In this document: positions 27,744 to 40,141 of the stretch, piece by piece
Layout: the number at the start of each line of letters is the position of its first letter
Position numbering within the stretch: the first letter of the stretch is position 1
DNA from: Lonicera japonica
Taxonomy: Eukaryota; Streptophyta; Magnoliopsida; Dipsacales; Caprifoliaceae
Direction of reading: 5' to 3'
Assembly: GCA_021464415.1 (NCBI GenBank)
Contig: CM038467.1
Location: forward strand, 9,999,411-10,063,410
Length of the DNA: 64,000 nt
Notes under the pieces: model-generated
The model's input: the letters and a program-made list of their open reading frames with translations, nothing else
Database searches by the model: none
Told to the model about the DNA's origin: nothing
Translations under genes and position numbers: made by a program

Positions 27744-27976
27744 GATGGCGCAAATTATTAATTCAATTTACTCGCCTACCGCGAGCTGACACATAGCCGT
27801 CCACGTCAGATATCAGGCCTGCTTCAGCGCAAGGAGTTTTGAGGAGCCCTGTTAAGACATCATAAGAAGGATAGAGCCTCTCAAGAAATGGGTACTCGCT
27901 CGAGATTCGATGACGTGGACGGCCACGTGTCAGCTCGGGCTTGGTGGGGTAAATTAGATTAATAATTTGCGCCATC
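27744..27976. mobile_element. Fold-back element with about 65-bp inverted arms
   Basis: The left arm begins GATGGCGCAAATTATTAAT, and the right arm, read on the other strand, begins with the same 19 bases. The arms stay similar through CGAGCTGACACATAGCCGTCCACGTCA. About 100 bp in the centre are GC-richer than the surroundings and unrelated to the arms. The short minus-strand frame across it is probably incidental, but a captured gene scrap cannot be excluded. Confidence 0.75.
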
Positions 27977-30263
27977 AAAATAAATTGTTAAAAAATAGAA
28001 CACAATATTTCGATAGTATTAAAATTGACTAGACGTAGGGTTTTGATTTTGATAAAAGTCCTAAAATCAACATAGGCAATACGATCCTTTAAATTTATTT
28101 TTTTTTGGGTAAACGAATGATTTTCTGTATAAAAGTTGGTGGAGACAATCTCTATAATGAATAGATTATTTTTATCGAATTTAATAAAAAAATCAATAAA
28201 GAAATTGGTTAACTGAAAAATTATATACAGGTGCATTTCTGGTATATACGAGTTAACTACTTCGATATAATAAGAGGCTTAGTAGGAGAAAAGCAAAATC
28301 CAAAGGGCTCGAGTCCCGAAGTAGGAAATATTTCACTATATTGGACTATAAGATGACAAAATATATGCGTTCCAACAAGAACATTGATCCTTAAAGGTGT
28401 AACAGGGTAGATAAATGCACTTTTGCAATAAAAAGTAAGGTACCACTAATATATTATATATGAGAAAAGTAGTAACCGATGTGCAACCATATATGTGGTT
28501 GGTTATTGTGCCTTAAAATAAACAATATTTTATTTGATTGGACCTCCTAGATGTAAGGTCTTTTATGAGAAAAATGGTGAACTAATATTTGTGGTCATGA
28601 CCAATGAGTTACAACTAAGATAGTATCACTATCCACTCTTTATACAAAAGGGCAGAGTTTTAATCCTCTCAGGGGGAGTTGATTAATCCCTATAAGCATG
28701 GTGATATATGTACGCGGAATGTAGAGTGAAAATAAGTTTTTGAATAAGAGCTTAAAGGAAGAAAGGCAACAATTTGGAGAAGAGTTTGAAAGCGGCAGAG
28801 ATGCATATTCAAAAACTCTGTTAAGGAAGTTTAAATCCCTTTAAAGGAAAAGTTGATTGGGAAACGTTATCTGCATTTATGTTACCTATTACAATTTTCG
28901 TTATAGTACTGGAGTATTTTTTATTTAAAAAAAATAAAATGTGAATTTGTCATTAGTCAATGGTCTTTTTTATTTTTTATTGAGTAGGGTTTTGGAAGAA
29001 AAATAAAATTGCGAGAATTCAAATCTAAAATAACTAATATTTTGCTTAAAAAAAATAAATAACATTTATTCATAAAAATAACTACGAGAAATAAAGTATC
29101 TCATTATATATTTCAATTTAATTTGTCATCTCAACACATTGTTTAGGGATGGCCCATTAGGAAGAAAAATCATGACTTTGGTGGCCCATTTTCAAAGTGC
29201 TAATAAATAATAATGGTAATCCCTGACGGAGTAGAGCTTTTCCCCGTTGCATCTCACTTTTTACGAGTTTGGTAAATTAAAGTGGAGTAGTGTTAATATG
29301 TGTTTTAATAAGAAATTAATCAAAACAACAAAAGTGCAACGTACATGAAATAATGTACATATTTTATGTAAAATTTTAATTATTTTCATTTAAATCTATT
29401 AGTGTATTATATAATATGTATGGTTATTAATCTTTTTTTATGAGTAAAATAAATAATAAAAATTTAAATTTAAAATAAATTATATCATTAGATTGAACTG
29501 GAACTAGCCAAACTAATAGGTGACATATTTTCATTTCCATGCAATCTTGCCATCAGATTCAGCCACCACAGTGGAAATGGGAGGGCCTAGCTATACCATA
29601 ATATAAATATTATAAATGATATGTCCCATTAGGAATAAGATTTATGACTTTTGGTGACCAACTTAAAGGAAACTAACAAAAAAATAATAACGCTAATTCA
29701 CTGTGACGGCAGAGCTTCAAACAACACCCCCCTTCAAAATGTTAAAATATTTAATTAAACCAATTTATAATTAAGATTCCGTTTTATTTCGAGTACAGTT
29801 CTCGCTGTCCATTGGATCCAGATCATGTGCCCCTAAATGCATGCTGAGCAGTCCATTTCTTGGATTAAAAACCTTATTATAGCTTATTGAAGAAGTACTA
29901 TTGCTTCTTTTTTTTGTTTTTGTTATAAATTTAATTAATTAAGAACATCTCAATTTCTACCAAAAACATTTATCGTAAATTAATTAATAGAATCATATTA
30001 ACGTGTACCCTAATAGTATATTTTAACAACTTATTTATAGTAATTAAAGAAGAATAAAATTTTAAATACACATTTAATAGAGCACATATTTTCACACATG
30101 ACACTATTATTTCAATTCTCAGTATGCTTGATATGTGTCATTAGGGCACAAATTCAATTTGCTAATTGATAAATATAAAAGTATCTTTGATGTCATGGTC
30201 CATATATGACGTTGCAATATCAAATATTGTCAACAAAGATTATACGTGAATCTTAATTAACCT
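27977..30263. other. AT-rich spacer
   Basis: No gene recognised. Around 28605-28680 a region with weak tRNA-like A- and B-box resemblance (TTTTAATCCTCTCAGGG) could be an old SINE. Segments near 30000-30150 loosely resemble the ends of the small Mutator-type MITE at 47424. Confidence 0.4.
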
Positions 30264-30272
30264 TTGTTAATA
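30264..30272. repeat. Left 9-bp target duplication (TTGTTAATA)
   Basis: Identical TTGTTAATA lies at 45271-45279, immediately outside the inverted ends of the outer Mutator-like element. Confidence 0.75.
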
Positions 30273-30560
30273 GTGTCATTTGGGTTTTAAATACCCTTAA
30301 TTTATAGAAATTGGGCTTTGGGTACTAAAGTTATCAAAACCGACTTTTACACTTTTCGTAAGTAAAATTTGTTTGATTGTTAAATAAAAAAAATTATGAC
30401 CAAATTGCCCCTTTGTTGTTAAATAATTAACCACAATTGCATAAACCAAATATATTATTAAAATTGATCAAATCAAATTAAGAGAGCAAAAGGGGAAAAT
30501 CAAAACCCTAACCTTATTTTCGTTATCATCTCTTAAATTAAAATTCTTTTAATCGAACTC

Positions 30561-30822
30561 TGTGGGGGGGTAATTTTAGTGTTCTCTTATAGGCCGAATA
30601 GGCAAAATAAGGTCCATATATCGTGAAAGATATAATGGGTTATGAATAAGGTCCAACAACATGAGGGGCAGTATAAGGTATGTGTCGAATAAATGATGAT
30701 AACACGCCGAGCAAAGGGTAGTCAAGCGCTGAGTAAAAGATAATTGAGTTAAGTAAGGTTTCAGGTCTACAGATGGAGAAAATGCCGATATGGGCATCCT
30801 AACCAATAAGACAGTGACACCT
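30561..30822 (+). repeat. 5' LTR of gypsy element, first part
   Basis: Begins TGTGGGGGGGTAATTTTAG and matches 43722-43983. It is interrupted after CACCT by the 2.6-kb insertion. The minus-strand frame here recurs in the other LTR and is not a gene. Confidence 0.9.
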
Positions 30823-31428
30823 AATTAAGCCAAAATATTGCATTTTTATATGTATTTAGGTGGCTTAATATGCATGAATTTGATTTTAATTATCCTAAAT
30901 TGATAAGAATTGAGTTTAATCATGAAATATGATAGTATGTTTGTTTCTAGTGCATTATAACCTTTTTACAGGTGAAAAATGAACAAGAACGAATATAGAA
31001 GCAAATTCCCCAAAGTTAGTCATTGCCGGTCAAATTCGAAGCTGAATTGAGTTCAAGAAGTGAATTGAAAGCAAATTCAAAGCTCAAGCATGAAGAAAGT
31101 TGATGGAAGAGACTAAGATAAGCCAATAGAGCAGTCCCAAGCAAAGAAGAGTCATTTGAATCAAACCGAGAAATTTTTGAATGAAGAAGAGATTCACTGC
31201 GCCCATTGCCTCTGTTCCGGTAATTTCTGGCATTTATCCGTACAGAATCTGAAGAAAACTCATGAGACAAAAGTTGTAGATCTTTGAGTTAGCTACGCGT
31301 GAGTGAAAATCTTGTGACAATCGGAGTTCGAAGCGCAAAGTTATGGCCGAAATACGAACAGTGCGCTGGAGGAGCAGATTCCTACGCGAAAGAATATCTA
31401 AATTTATGATGCATATATTTATCGAATG

Positions 31429-31510
31429 GGGTCCTTAGCCTAGATGGCAAGTGACCATCTCTCTACTCATGCTTAGTCCAGTGTTCGAATCCCGCGGAGA
31501 CTTAGTCTCT
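31429..31510 (+). repeat. tRNA-like head, possible SINE
   Basis: An A-box-like TTAGCCTAGATGGCAAG (31435-31450) and a full B-box GTTCGAATCCC (31483-31493) stand 35 bases apart, the arrangement of a tRNA gene or tRNA-derived SINE. The arms do not pair as a good cloverleaf, so a functional tRNA is unlikely. Confidence 0.5.
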
Positions 31511-31536
31511 CGAGCCATTAAATGTCGATGATAGGT

Positions 31537-31870
31537 TTAATTTTGAGTAAGGGAAGAAGGGCCGTGATTTTTTTTCTTTGAGTAGAGGAGAACAGCCGCC
31601 ATTCTTGTTCTTCAATAATTCCCAATTTCTTTGCGTAACTATCAGAGAGATATTTTCATTTGGTTTATGGCTTGTATTGAAGAAGAAACATCGTATAATT
31701 CTATTAATTTTGAGTAAGGGAAGAAGGGCCGTGATTTTTTTTCTTTGAGTAGAGGAGAACAGCCGCCATTCTTGTTCTTCAATAATTCCCAATTTCTTTG
31801 TGTAACTATCATAGAGATATTTTCATTTGGTTTATGGCTTGTATTGAAGAAGAAACATCGTATAATTCTA
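31537..31870. repeat. Tandem duplication of 167 bp
   Basis: 31537-31703 and 31704-31870 are nearly identical (differences include TTTGCG versus TTTGTG). They start TTAATTTTGAGTAAGGG. It is a recent local duplication within the LTR-like insertion. Confidence 0.9.
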
Positions 31871-33444
31871 TTTCAATTTGAGTTTGCGCGAGTCCCATTA
31901 CAGTTCTTTAGTAACTGCGTATCTGTAAGTTTCTTTTTCTTTCAATTTTATTTTTAATTTCTTTCAATTAATGTTTTGATTGTGTTTGAATGTGATTGTT
32001 ATTGAAATTAATGCTTAATTTATAATTTTTGTTGGAATTTCCGCGTAGAATCCCGCGTAGAACCCTAAAAATATGTGTTTTTTTTTTTTTTTTAATCATA
32101 ACTTCTTCGTTTATTGGCCGATTTTGATGATCCACCTATCAAAACGAACGTATTTTAATTCTCTACAAAACCCTACTGATTTGGAGACTCAAATCCCAAG
32201 TTTTCCAAAATTCAGTAGGCCATTTGTGTAGCTGGCAAACTGTTTATTTTTCAAAAAGTGTTTATCCGTAATTTCTATTTTGCGTATGTTTTTAATTTTC
32301 GATTGCTTTAAAATTTTGAGTATATTTATATGCTTATGTTTTTAATTAATTTTTCATTCTTGAATATAAATATACTGTTTTATTTAATTATTTTATTGTC
32401 CATGACTTTATTAAATATGTTTGGCTAGTTCGTTAGTTAGGAGACCGTAAGGAACGGGTATGCCGACGCGATGATTTTTCGGACCCGAATTAAATTCTAA
32501 TTAATTTTTCATTGGTTAATAGGTCATTATAAATCTGTTTTTTATTAAATTATTATCCTAGTATGCTAATAACATATTTTTATAATAAATTTAATAAAAT
32601 CTTTCCGACAAAAGAACCAAATTAGTTTGAATCATTATTTTTGCGCTAAACCCTAACTAGTTGACTTAGAGAGCGGTCTATACTCTCTAAATTAATTGGT
32701 TATGTATCTTTTTAGATTTCAAACTTAAGTGCACTAATTTCGGTAGTATTTTTAATCCTTACTTTTTGATACCGAAATCGTCAATTTTATATTTTCACCG
32801 CCCGTTTTAGTTCAAATTTGATTTTAATCATGTTTTAACCTATTTGAATTAAATTGTGGTAATTACTTAATATTTCTAAACTCACTTTTAATAAAAGGTT
32901 TTGTAGTGTCAAGCACTACTCCACTTTAATAAACAAGTGTTTTCGGTAAAATTAAGTAATGCGAATTGATTCCATAATTAGTATTGGTACGTATAGTTCA
33001 TGTCATGCATGAATTATTGCGAAAAATATGAGTTTATGAGATCAATTAGCTCATGAATAATGGGCTGATTTTGAAAAGAAAAATTAATTAGAAAAGAATT
33101 ATCGGTCCACCAAATTGTCCGTTGTATTGCCCGAAACTTATGGATACCCCTAGCGCTTTTTATTCTTAATTTTAATTAAAGTTTTTTACGCATTTAGTTA
33201 ATTTAGCACGCTGTTTTTATTATTTATTTTATTTAGCTTTATTATATGTTCTTGTTATTCCATTCCCTCCATGTTTCATCTTTTCTTTATTTTTCTCTTC
33301 TTCCTCTTGAAAGAAATTTTCCTAAGTCAAATAACTACCCTCCTCCTCGTGGATCGACCTCGGACTTACTGAGTTTTTATTACTTGACCGACCACCTGCA
33401 CTTGGGTGTAATAACTTCGCACTTTTTGGGCGCAGTCAACACCT

Positions 33445-33828
33445 GTGAAAACAGAGCATGATAAGTGTTCACTACAAGAACGAATGACGAGGTGACGCAT
33501 GTAAAGTGCAGAAAGTTAGTTACAACAAATGTGCTCCCCTCACATAGAAGGAACATATGAAGATCACATTATACCATTTATAATCATTTTACTTATGACC
33601 TAATCTAGCTTGGGGAGTACAAAAGATATCTATAAATAGAAGAGGAAGCTTGAGAGAAAAGAGGATTCTCTCTCGAAAAGAAGCCATTAGAGCTTGAGGA
33701 ATAAATCAATAAAAACCTTTCTCTAGATAGCTGTAAGATTTATCATCAAACTTGGTCAAATTATCATCTCTACCAGTCTGGGCCGGATATACTCTTATTC
33801 CATTCAATACACAAATACACCACCTATA
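33445..33828 (+). repeat. 5' LTR of gypsy element, second part
   Basis: Resumes at GTGAAAACAGAGC and matches 43984-44366 up to CTATA. It contains a possible promoter and leader with TATAAATAGAAGAGG at 33631-33645. Confidence 0.88.
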
Positions 33829-33848
33829 ATTGGCGCCGTCTGTGGGAA
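33829..33848 (+). other. Gypsy primer-binding site
   Basis: ATTGGCGCCGTCTGTGGGAA directly follows the LTR. This is the form common in Tat-type plant gypsy elements. Confidence 0.8.
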
Positions 33849-34029
33849 TCTGCAACGAAAAGCTTGTTCTTAGTTTTGGGTAATTGGATTTCTATTTTTT
33901 TTCCGCAATTATTCATTCATATAGTATTTTTTCGTGTTCTTCAAGCTCTGTAATTCATTTGTTGTTATTATTCGATTGTGGTATTTGATTCAAAATCTTG
34001 TGAAAAGTTTTTGTGATAACTGTTCAAAA

Positions 34030-35232
34030 ATGGTTCAAACTAGAAGCCATCAGATCGGTGATAATTCAAACGTAGTCCCTGTCATAGATCCAAATCTCAA
34101 TCCAAACTTAAACCTGAACACAAACAGACCTATGGTCACTCGATCAAACTTAGATCGTTCTCATACTCATTCATCCAATAACTTTTATGATCTAAACTAT
34201 CCTGAAAGAGATGCTCATGTCTTAAATAAATCAGTTGAAATGGCTAAGTTACGATGAGAAAATGAGATAATGTCACAACTCCTTAAGGAACATATGCTTG
34301 AAAAAAATGGTTTAAGAGCCATTCAAAGTGGTTGTACTGGAGGAGGTTAAAACTGCTGCCTCTTTCTCAAAAGATGGGTATGATGAGGTTAATTCTAGAA
34401 GGAAATTAAATGAAGGTGTTGTTGATGAAAAGGAACATCAAGCTAGTCCGAATCGATCGGGACATCATAGTGTTTTCGAACGCTTAGGGGCAATAGGAGT
34501 TTATAAACCTACTAAGGTGACTAAGCCAGTGCAGGTAGTTAGAGAGAAGGAAATCCGCTAAACAATTAGGCAGAGAAAGACTTACAAAAATTAATCCATT
34601 CAACCATAGCTGATAAAACAAAGGATGAAAAGTCGACTGCAGAATTGGTAATGAGAGCCTTAGGAGAAGATCATGGTTCTCCATTCACTGAATGCATTCA
34701 GGATGCACCACCTCCGAAGAAATTTGGACAGCCGAAGTTCAACATTTATGATGGCCGATCTGATTCGGCCGACTATGTGTAACACTACAAGCAAGTGATG
34801 GCTTACTGGAGATGCGAATAAGCTCTCATGTGCAAAATGTTCCCAGCCAGTTTGGGAGACAATGCGTTGAGGTGGTTTGATAAGTTACCTCCTGTAAAGA
34901 TTAATAGTTTCAGAGAGTTGGCTGAACAGTTCACCGCTCGGTTCATTAAAATAGCAGAATGATTAAGGGTCTTGAGGCTCTAACCCAACTCAGGAAGAAA
35001 CAAGGCGAAACTCTGCGTGAGTACTCTCAATGGTATTTTTGAATTATATCAAGAGGCTGAGGATTGTGATTCGAGATTCGCTATAAGCACATTCAAGTTT
35101 GGTTTTTCGTATGATATCAATGGTATTTACAATGACTTAACACGCCGACCTCCCAAAACGTTCAATGATTTACTCGCTCGAGTTGACGAATTCTCAAGGG
35201 TAGAAGACGACGATAAAGCCATGAATAAGTAA
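34030..35232 (+). pseudogene. Gypsy gag, broken
   Basis: Starts MVQTRSHQIGDNSNV. After several stops the retrotransposon-gag core appears: KFGQPKFNIYDGRSDSADYV, a stop, then MAYWRCE, ASLGDNALRWFDKLPP, FRELAEQFTARF and, from 35017, the GIFELYQEAEDCDSRFAIS stretch. At least five stops or shifts occur. Gag would form the particle. Confidence 0.82.
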
Positions 35233-35343
35233 CAGGGATTTAAGAGGGACATAAATAGGAATGGTGACCGAAAGAATGACAATTAAGATAAGAAGAGTAA
35301 AAGGGATCGTGATTAAAGAGATAATGGTGATGATGATAAGAAT

Positions 35344-36432
35344 TTGAACGCTTTCAAGGGCATGAATACAATGTTTAATAAACCTATCCATAAAATTATG
35401 CAGGAGATTAAAAACGAAGAATTCTTTAGATGGCCAAGGCCTATGTTCGGCGACTCTAAGACACGAAACTCCACACTTAAATGTTCCTATTATAAAGACC
35501 ATGGGCATATGACAAAAACCTGTAGGACTTTGAAGCAATTTTTTAAAGAATTGGTCAAACAATGCCGATTATCTAAATATGTGAAGAGTGATGAAGCAAA
35601 GTTGAATGAGCAACCAAAAACAGTCGAGGAAAAGAGTACTTCAGCACAAGCGGTCAAACCTATTGTTGGAGTAATTGAAGCAATTTATGGGGTCGTTAAT
35701 AGATCAAAAGCGACAAGGAACCATTTGCGAGCATTGCTAGCTCGAACAAAATTGTGGCCAGAGGCTCATCTAATTAAAGAGGTCATGTCGGTATTGGCTC
35801 ATCCAAAACGAGATCAGGATAATAACATGGTATACCCATTATGTTTTTTAGAAGGAGTGGACGTTCCCCATAATGATGTTCTGGTTATAATGGCAAATAT
35901 CTATAACTTTGATGTCAAACGAGTTGTGATTGATCCAGGGAGTTCTTCTAAAGTGATGTACCTGAAAGCATACAATGAGTTAAAACCGTTTATTTTGAGC
36001 AAGTATATCCGGCAAGTGGATTATCCGATTTACAGCTTCAGTGGCGATGCAGTTTGGCCGATTTATATTGTCAGTGTTCCAGTTCGAATTGGAGAATTGG
36101 TGGCGGTAATAGATTTTTTCGTAGTGAATATGGAGTCTCCATACAATGCTCTACTTAGTCGAAATTGGCTTGGGAAAATGAGAGTAGTAGCCTCGCCTTT
36201 TCATCAGAAGTTAAAGTTTCCTACTCCTAAAGGGGTATATGTGGTCCGGGGTAAACAGGATGATGCCAGATATTGCTCCAATTTAGCTGTTAGAGGATCA
36301 TTATCAGAAACAAAAGAAACAACTCAAGTTGAACAGATAAAATCTTCCGAGCAAAGTAATAAAAAAACAACTCAAGAAAAAGACCTGCCCGAATCTTCAA
36401 ACCAGAGGAAGGGCAAGGAACATAAGCAATAA
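35344..36432 (+). pseudogene. Gypsy zinc knuckle and protease segment
   Basis: A 362-codon open stretch that begins mid-polyprotein. A degenerate knuckle CSYYKDHGHMTKTC (about residues 48-61) lacks the second Cys. The aspartic protease region is RVVIDPGSSSKVMYLKAYNEL (family usual ID-GSS). Then NALLSRNWLGKM and a Lys/Gln-rich linker follow. It is the longest surviving frame of the element. Confidence 0.82.
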
Positions 36433-37640
36433 CAATCAAAGAACGGTCCCCTCATAGATGGTGGAGCCAGAGGGCGACCAGAAGAAAATGTTTTCGAAGA
36501 CCTAATTCAAGTCCCTGCAGTAGAAGGTTCAGATAACAAAGATAAATACTTTCTGATAGGCAGTAGTCTGACAGCCAAAGAAAAGCAAGATCTTACCGAA
36601 TTCCTAAAAAGGAATGTTAATGTCTTCTCCTAGAAACTGTACGACATGCCAGGAATACCAGCAGATGTGATGTACTACAAGTTGCATATAAACCTAGCTT
36701 TCAAGCCGATTAAAAAAAAATTGCGCCGAGCATCCCCTGAAAAAGCTATGGCTGTAGAAGAGAAGGTTTAAAAGTTGCTTAAAGCTGGTACTATATGAGA
36801 AACAGATTTTCCAGAATGAATTTTTAACCCCGTGGTCGTTAAAAAGAAGAATGGTAAATGGAGGGTGTGTATTGACTTCACCGATTTGAATAAAGCTTTC
36901 CCGAAAGATAGTTTTGCTATGCCCAGAATTGATCAAGCTCGTCGACTCGGCGGCCGGTCATCAAAGATTCAATTTTCTTAATGCATATTCGGGGTACTAT
37001 CAGATTCCGTTGTTTGGGCCAGATCAAGAGTACACCGATTTCATTACCACAATGGGGTTGTATTGTTACAAAGTCATGCTTTCCGGCCTAAAAAATGCAG
37101 GAGCCACTTACCAGTAATTGGTTACAAAAATGTTCAGAGAGAAAAATCGACAAATCTATGTGGACAACATGTTGATAAAAAGTAAGAAGGCAACCGATCA
37201 TATCAGAGAATTGAGCAAGACTTTTGAGATTCCGAGGCACTATAAGATGAAGCTAAATGCTGCAAAATGTACATTTGGGGTCGGCTCTAACAAGTTCTTG
37301 GGTTTTTCGGTCAATTATCGAGGAATCGAGGCTAATCCAGAGAAGGTTCAAACAATCATCAACATTCAGAAAATCGCAAACATAAAAGAGCTGCCAAAAC
37401 TCACGGCATTAATCACAACATCCAGAAAACTAAAGCATTATTTCGACGCCCTTCCAATCAAAGTGCTCACCAATAGCCCAATCAAGGCAGCTCTCAGAAA
37501 AACTGATTTATCCGGCCAAATGAAAAAATGGTCTGTCGAGCTTGGAAGATTTCATATCGAATACGTGCCGAAGACATCTATTAAAGGGTAAGTACTTGCT
37601 AATTTCATTGTCGAATTCACGGGAAATGCTGGAGCTGCCA
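36433..37640 (+). pseudogene. Gypsy reverse transcriptase with internal deletion
   Basis: Blocks in order: the linker FLKRNVNVFS, VVKKKNGKWRVCIDFTDLNKAFPKDSF, HQRFNFLNAYSGYYQIP (36960-37013), GLKNAGATYQ, then the catalytic box as IYVDNMLIKSK, so the second Asp is Asn. Next comes KCTFGVGSNKFLGF. After ELPKLTA the sequence jumps to TTSRKLKHYF. About 130-150 codons of the connection and first RNase H domain are missing there compared with the family. Several stops are present. Confidence 0.85.
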
Positions 37641-37739
37641 CAACAAACCAGTTATTTGCCCCAATTGGGGGGCAAAATGATGATATCAAAATGATTGAAT
37701 ATGGACAAGTTGAGCCGATCATAGAGTCTGCAACCACAA

Positions 37740-38300
37740 AAAATCCAGCTCATTGGCTTTTGTATATAGACGGATCATCAACAACTAGAGGCTCTGGTGC
37801 AGGCATTGTCTTTAAAACTCCCGAATGATGGATCGTTAAACGAGCAATTCGGTTGGGTTTCAAAGCAAGCAACAACTAGGCTGAGTACGAAGCCTTGATA
37901 TTGGGTATGAAAAAGGCCTTGTAGTTTGGAATTCAAGATCTTGTAATTAATTGTGATTCTCAATTGGTTGCAAACTAGTTAACTGGTAAATATGCAGCAA
38001 AGAACGAACGAATGACGGCTTATATGAAGTTGCCTCAGAAAATGATGAAGTAATTTAATTTGGTGTACATTGAAAGGTTCTCCAGAACAAATAATTCACA
38101 TGTAGATGCCTTGGCAACTTTGGCTTCGACAGTAGACTCCGAGCTAGCGCGAATGGTGAAAGTGAAATTTGTGCAGAGGCCGAGTATAGAGAATACTGGG
38201 CAATCGATCGTGTGCAATGTTGAAGTTAACTTAGGTGTTAGTTGGATGGATCTAATCATCAACTACCTAAGGAATAGGTCACTACCAGACGACAATAGAT
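37740..38300 (+). pseudogene. Second RNase H domain (Tat type), broken
   Basis: Blocks WLLYIDGSSTTRGSGAGIVF, IRLGFKASNN, a stop, AEYEALILGMKKAL, VINCDSQLVAN, a stop, LTGKYAAKNERM, and SRTNNSHVDALATLAS. The catalytic Asp, Glu and Asp are visible, but at least four stops interrupt. This additional RNase H is the diagnostic trait of the lineage. Confidence 0.85.
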
Positions 38301-38329
38301 AGTCTTATCGGGTTAAAGCTCAAGCCATG

Positions 38330-39480
38330 AGATATTGGTTGTCTGCCAAGCAAAAATTGTATAAAAGATCTTTTTCGGGACCTTATTTCAGATGTGTTCA
38401 TCCAAAGCTGGTACATAATGTTCTTTTTGAATTGTATGAAAAAAATTGCGACAGCCATACATGAGGCCGATCTCTGGCTCACAGGACTAGATCTTAGGGC
38501 TATTGGTGGACCTATATGCAGAAAGATGTTGTAGAATATGTGAAAAGATGTGATAAATGCCATAAACATTCCCCGATGGTCCATCAGCGTGTTGCCGCCC
38601 TCCATCCCATCGTCAGCCTTTGGGTGTTTGCTATGTGGTGGCTTGATATTATGGGTCCTTTTCCTAGGGCGCCGGACAATAAAAAATTCCTTTTGGTCGA
38701 CACAAATCATTTTTCGAAGTAGATAGAGGCAGTTCCTCTAGTGAATATATCTGAATCTAATATTAGAAGCTTTTTATGAAAAAACATTGTCACCAGATTT
38801 GGCATTTCTAGAGTATTAGTTTCTGACAATGGGACGTAGTTTAAAAATCAAAAGGTTGAAGAGTTCTGTAATACTTATGGGATCAAACAACATTTTTCTA
38901 GTATAACATATCCCCAGGACAATGGATTAGCTGAGGCATCAAATAAAATCATTTTGGATGGACTGAAGAAGAGATTGGAAGAAAAGAAAGAAAAATGGGC
39001 ACAAGAATTGCATTCGGTGCTCTGGGCTTTTCGAACAACCCCACGCCCATCAACTGAAGATACTCCTTATTCTCTGACCTATGGAACGAAAGCAATCATC
39101 CATTTGGAAGTTGGCTCACCCATTTTGAGAACAGCGCAGGTTGAAAATGAAAATAATGATCAAGCATTGGAGAAAGCATTGGATTTGACCGAATCTAAAA
39201 GAGAAGCAGTTACGATTCATTTGGCGAGTTATCAAAATACTCTGGCTAGGCAATACAAAGCTAATACCAAACCAAGAGAATTCAAAGTTGGAGAACTGGT
39301 TCTAAGGAAGGTGCTCGCCACGACAGTCAAACCTAGCCATAGGAAGCTCCAGCAATACTGGGAGGGTCCCTATATGGTCACCTCTACCAGCGGAACCGAA
39401 TCCTATCATTTGCAAGACATAGAAGATCAACCAATTCAGAATTCTTGAAATATAGCCAACTTGAGAATGTATTATCACTA
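38330..39480 (+). pseudogene. Gypsy integrase, broken
   Basis: Zinc-binding part CDKCHKHSP, then the core W(W)LDIMGPFPRAPDNKKFLLV, VSDNGT (stop) FKNQKVEEFCNTYGIKQHFSS, and YPQDNGLAEASNKIILDGLKKRLEEKK with the catalytic Glu. Then WAFRTTPRPSTEDTPYSLTYG and the C-terminal GELVLRKV and KLQQYWEGPYMV. The chromodomain seen in other gypsy groups is absent, as usual for Tat. Several stops. Confidence 0.87.
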
Positions 39481-39579
39481 ATTGTAAATCCAAGAACTGG
39501 ATACTTTTGTATAAGCTGCGTTCGAAGTAATGAGACAAAAATTCGCAAATCTAAGCTTAAAATTGTTTCATCAAAAAAC

Positions 39580-39905
39580 CTTCTTTACGGAAGGCAAACG
39601 CATAAGACCTTGTTCAGTCAAGGCAGCAAAACGCAAGACCTTGTTTAGTAACGCATCAAAGTTAATATAAGACCTTCTTAAACATAAGGCAAATGCGTAA
39701 GACCTTGTTCAGTCAAGGCAACATAAATGAAAACGTGTAAGACCTTACTTAGTCAAGGCAGCAAAAATGAAAATGTGTAAAATCTCGCTCGGTCAAGGTA
39801 GCCACAATGAAAAGAAAGGAGTGCAAAACTTTACTCTGCTAAAAGTAACAATGTGTAAACATATAAGGTTTTGCTCGATCAAGGCAGCAAAAACTAAATA
39901 AAACT
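39580..39905. repeat. Degenerate tandem repeats of about 50 bp in gypsy 3' region
   Basis: About six units built on GTAAGACCTTGTTCAGTCAAGGCAGCA with AAATGAAAA spacers. Tat elements often carry such arrays between integrase and the 3' LTR. Confidence 0.75.
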
Positions 39906-40141
39906 TTTATCAAATAAAGCAATTAAATAGTGCAAGCTTGTTTAAATGCGGCTGTATTCCATATTGATTAGTTAAATCATCTATTCGATATGACAAAAAA
40001 ATTTATGTTACAACGAATCAAAGAAACGGTATAACATAAAATATCTACAAAATTACTCTTAATTGATTCAAAACATAAGTACATGTGGTGGGGCTTCATG
40101 GCCCAGTAAAAAAAGAGAGAGAGAGAGAAAGAACGTCTTCT

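Larger units (their letters stand above)
30823..33439. mobile_element. 2.6-kb LTR-like insertion inside the gypsy 5' LTR
   Basis: The uninterrupted 3' LTR shows the empty site GACACCTGTG. Here CACCT is duplicated at 30818-30822 and 33440-33444 around 2617 bp. No protein domains are present. The right part (GTGGATCGACCTCGGACTTACTGAG and ACCTGCACTTGGG) resembles the tail of large plant gypsy LTRs, so a solo LTR or non-autonomous LTR element is likely. The ends do not read TG...CA, which leaves the class open. Confidence 0.65.

Noticed and set aside
27763..27978. 71-codon frame covering the fold-back element
   Set aside because: It runs through both inverted arms and its start lies in one; more likely incidental, though the centre may be captured DNA.
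30576..30806. 76-codon frame, repeated at 43737-43967
   Set aside because: Both lie in the same place of the two gypsy LTRs; repetition comes from the LTRs and not from a gene family.
31429..31510. Functional tRNA gene
   Set aside because: A and B boxes are present but the acceptor and anticodon arms do not pair well; kept as SINE-like only.
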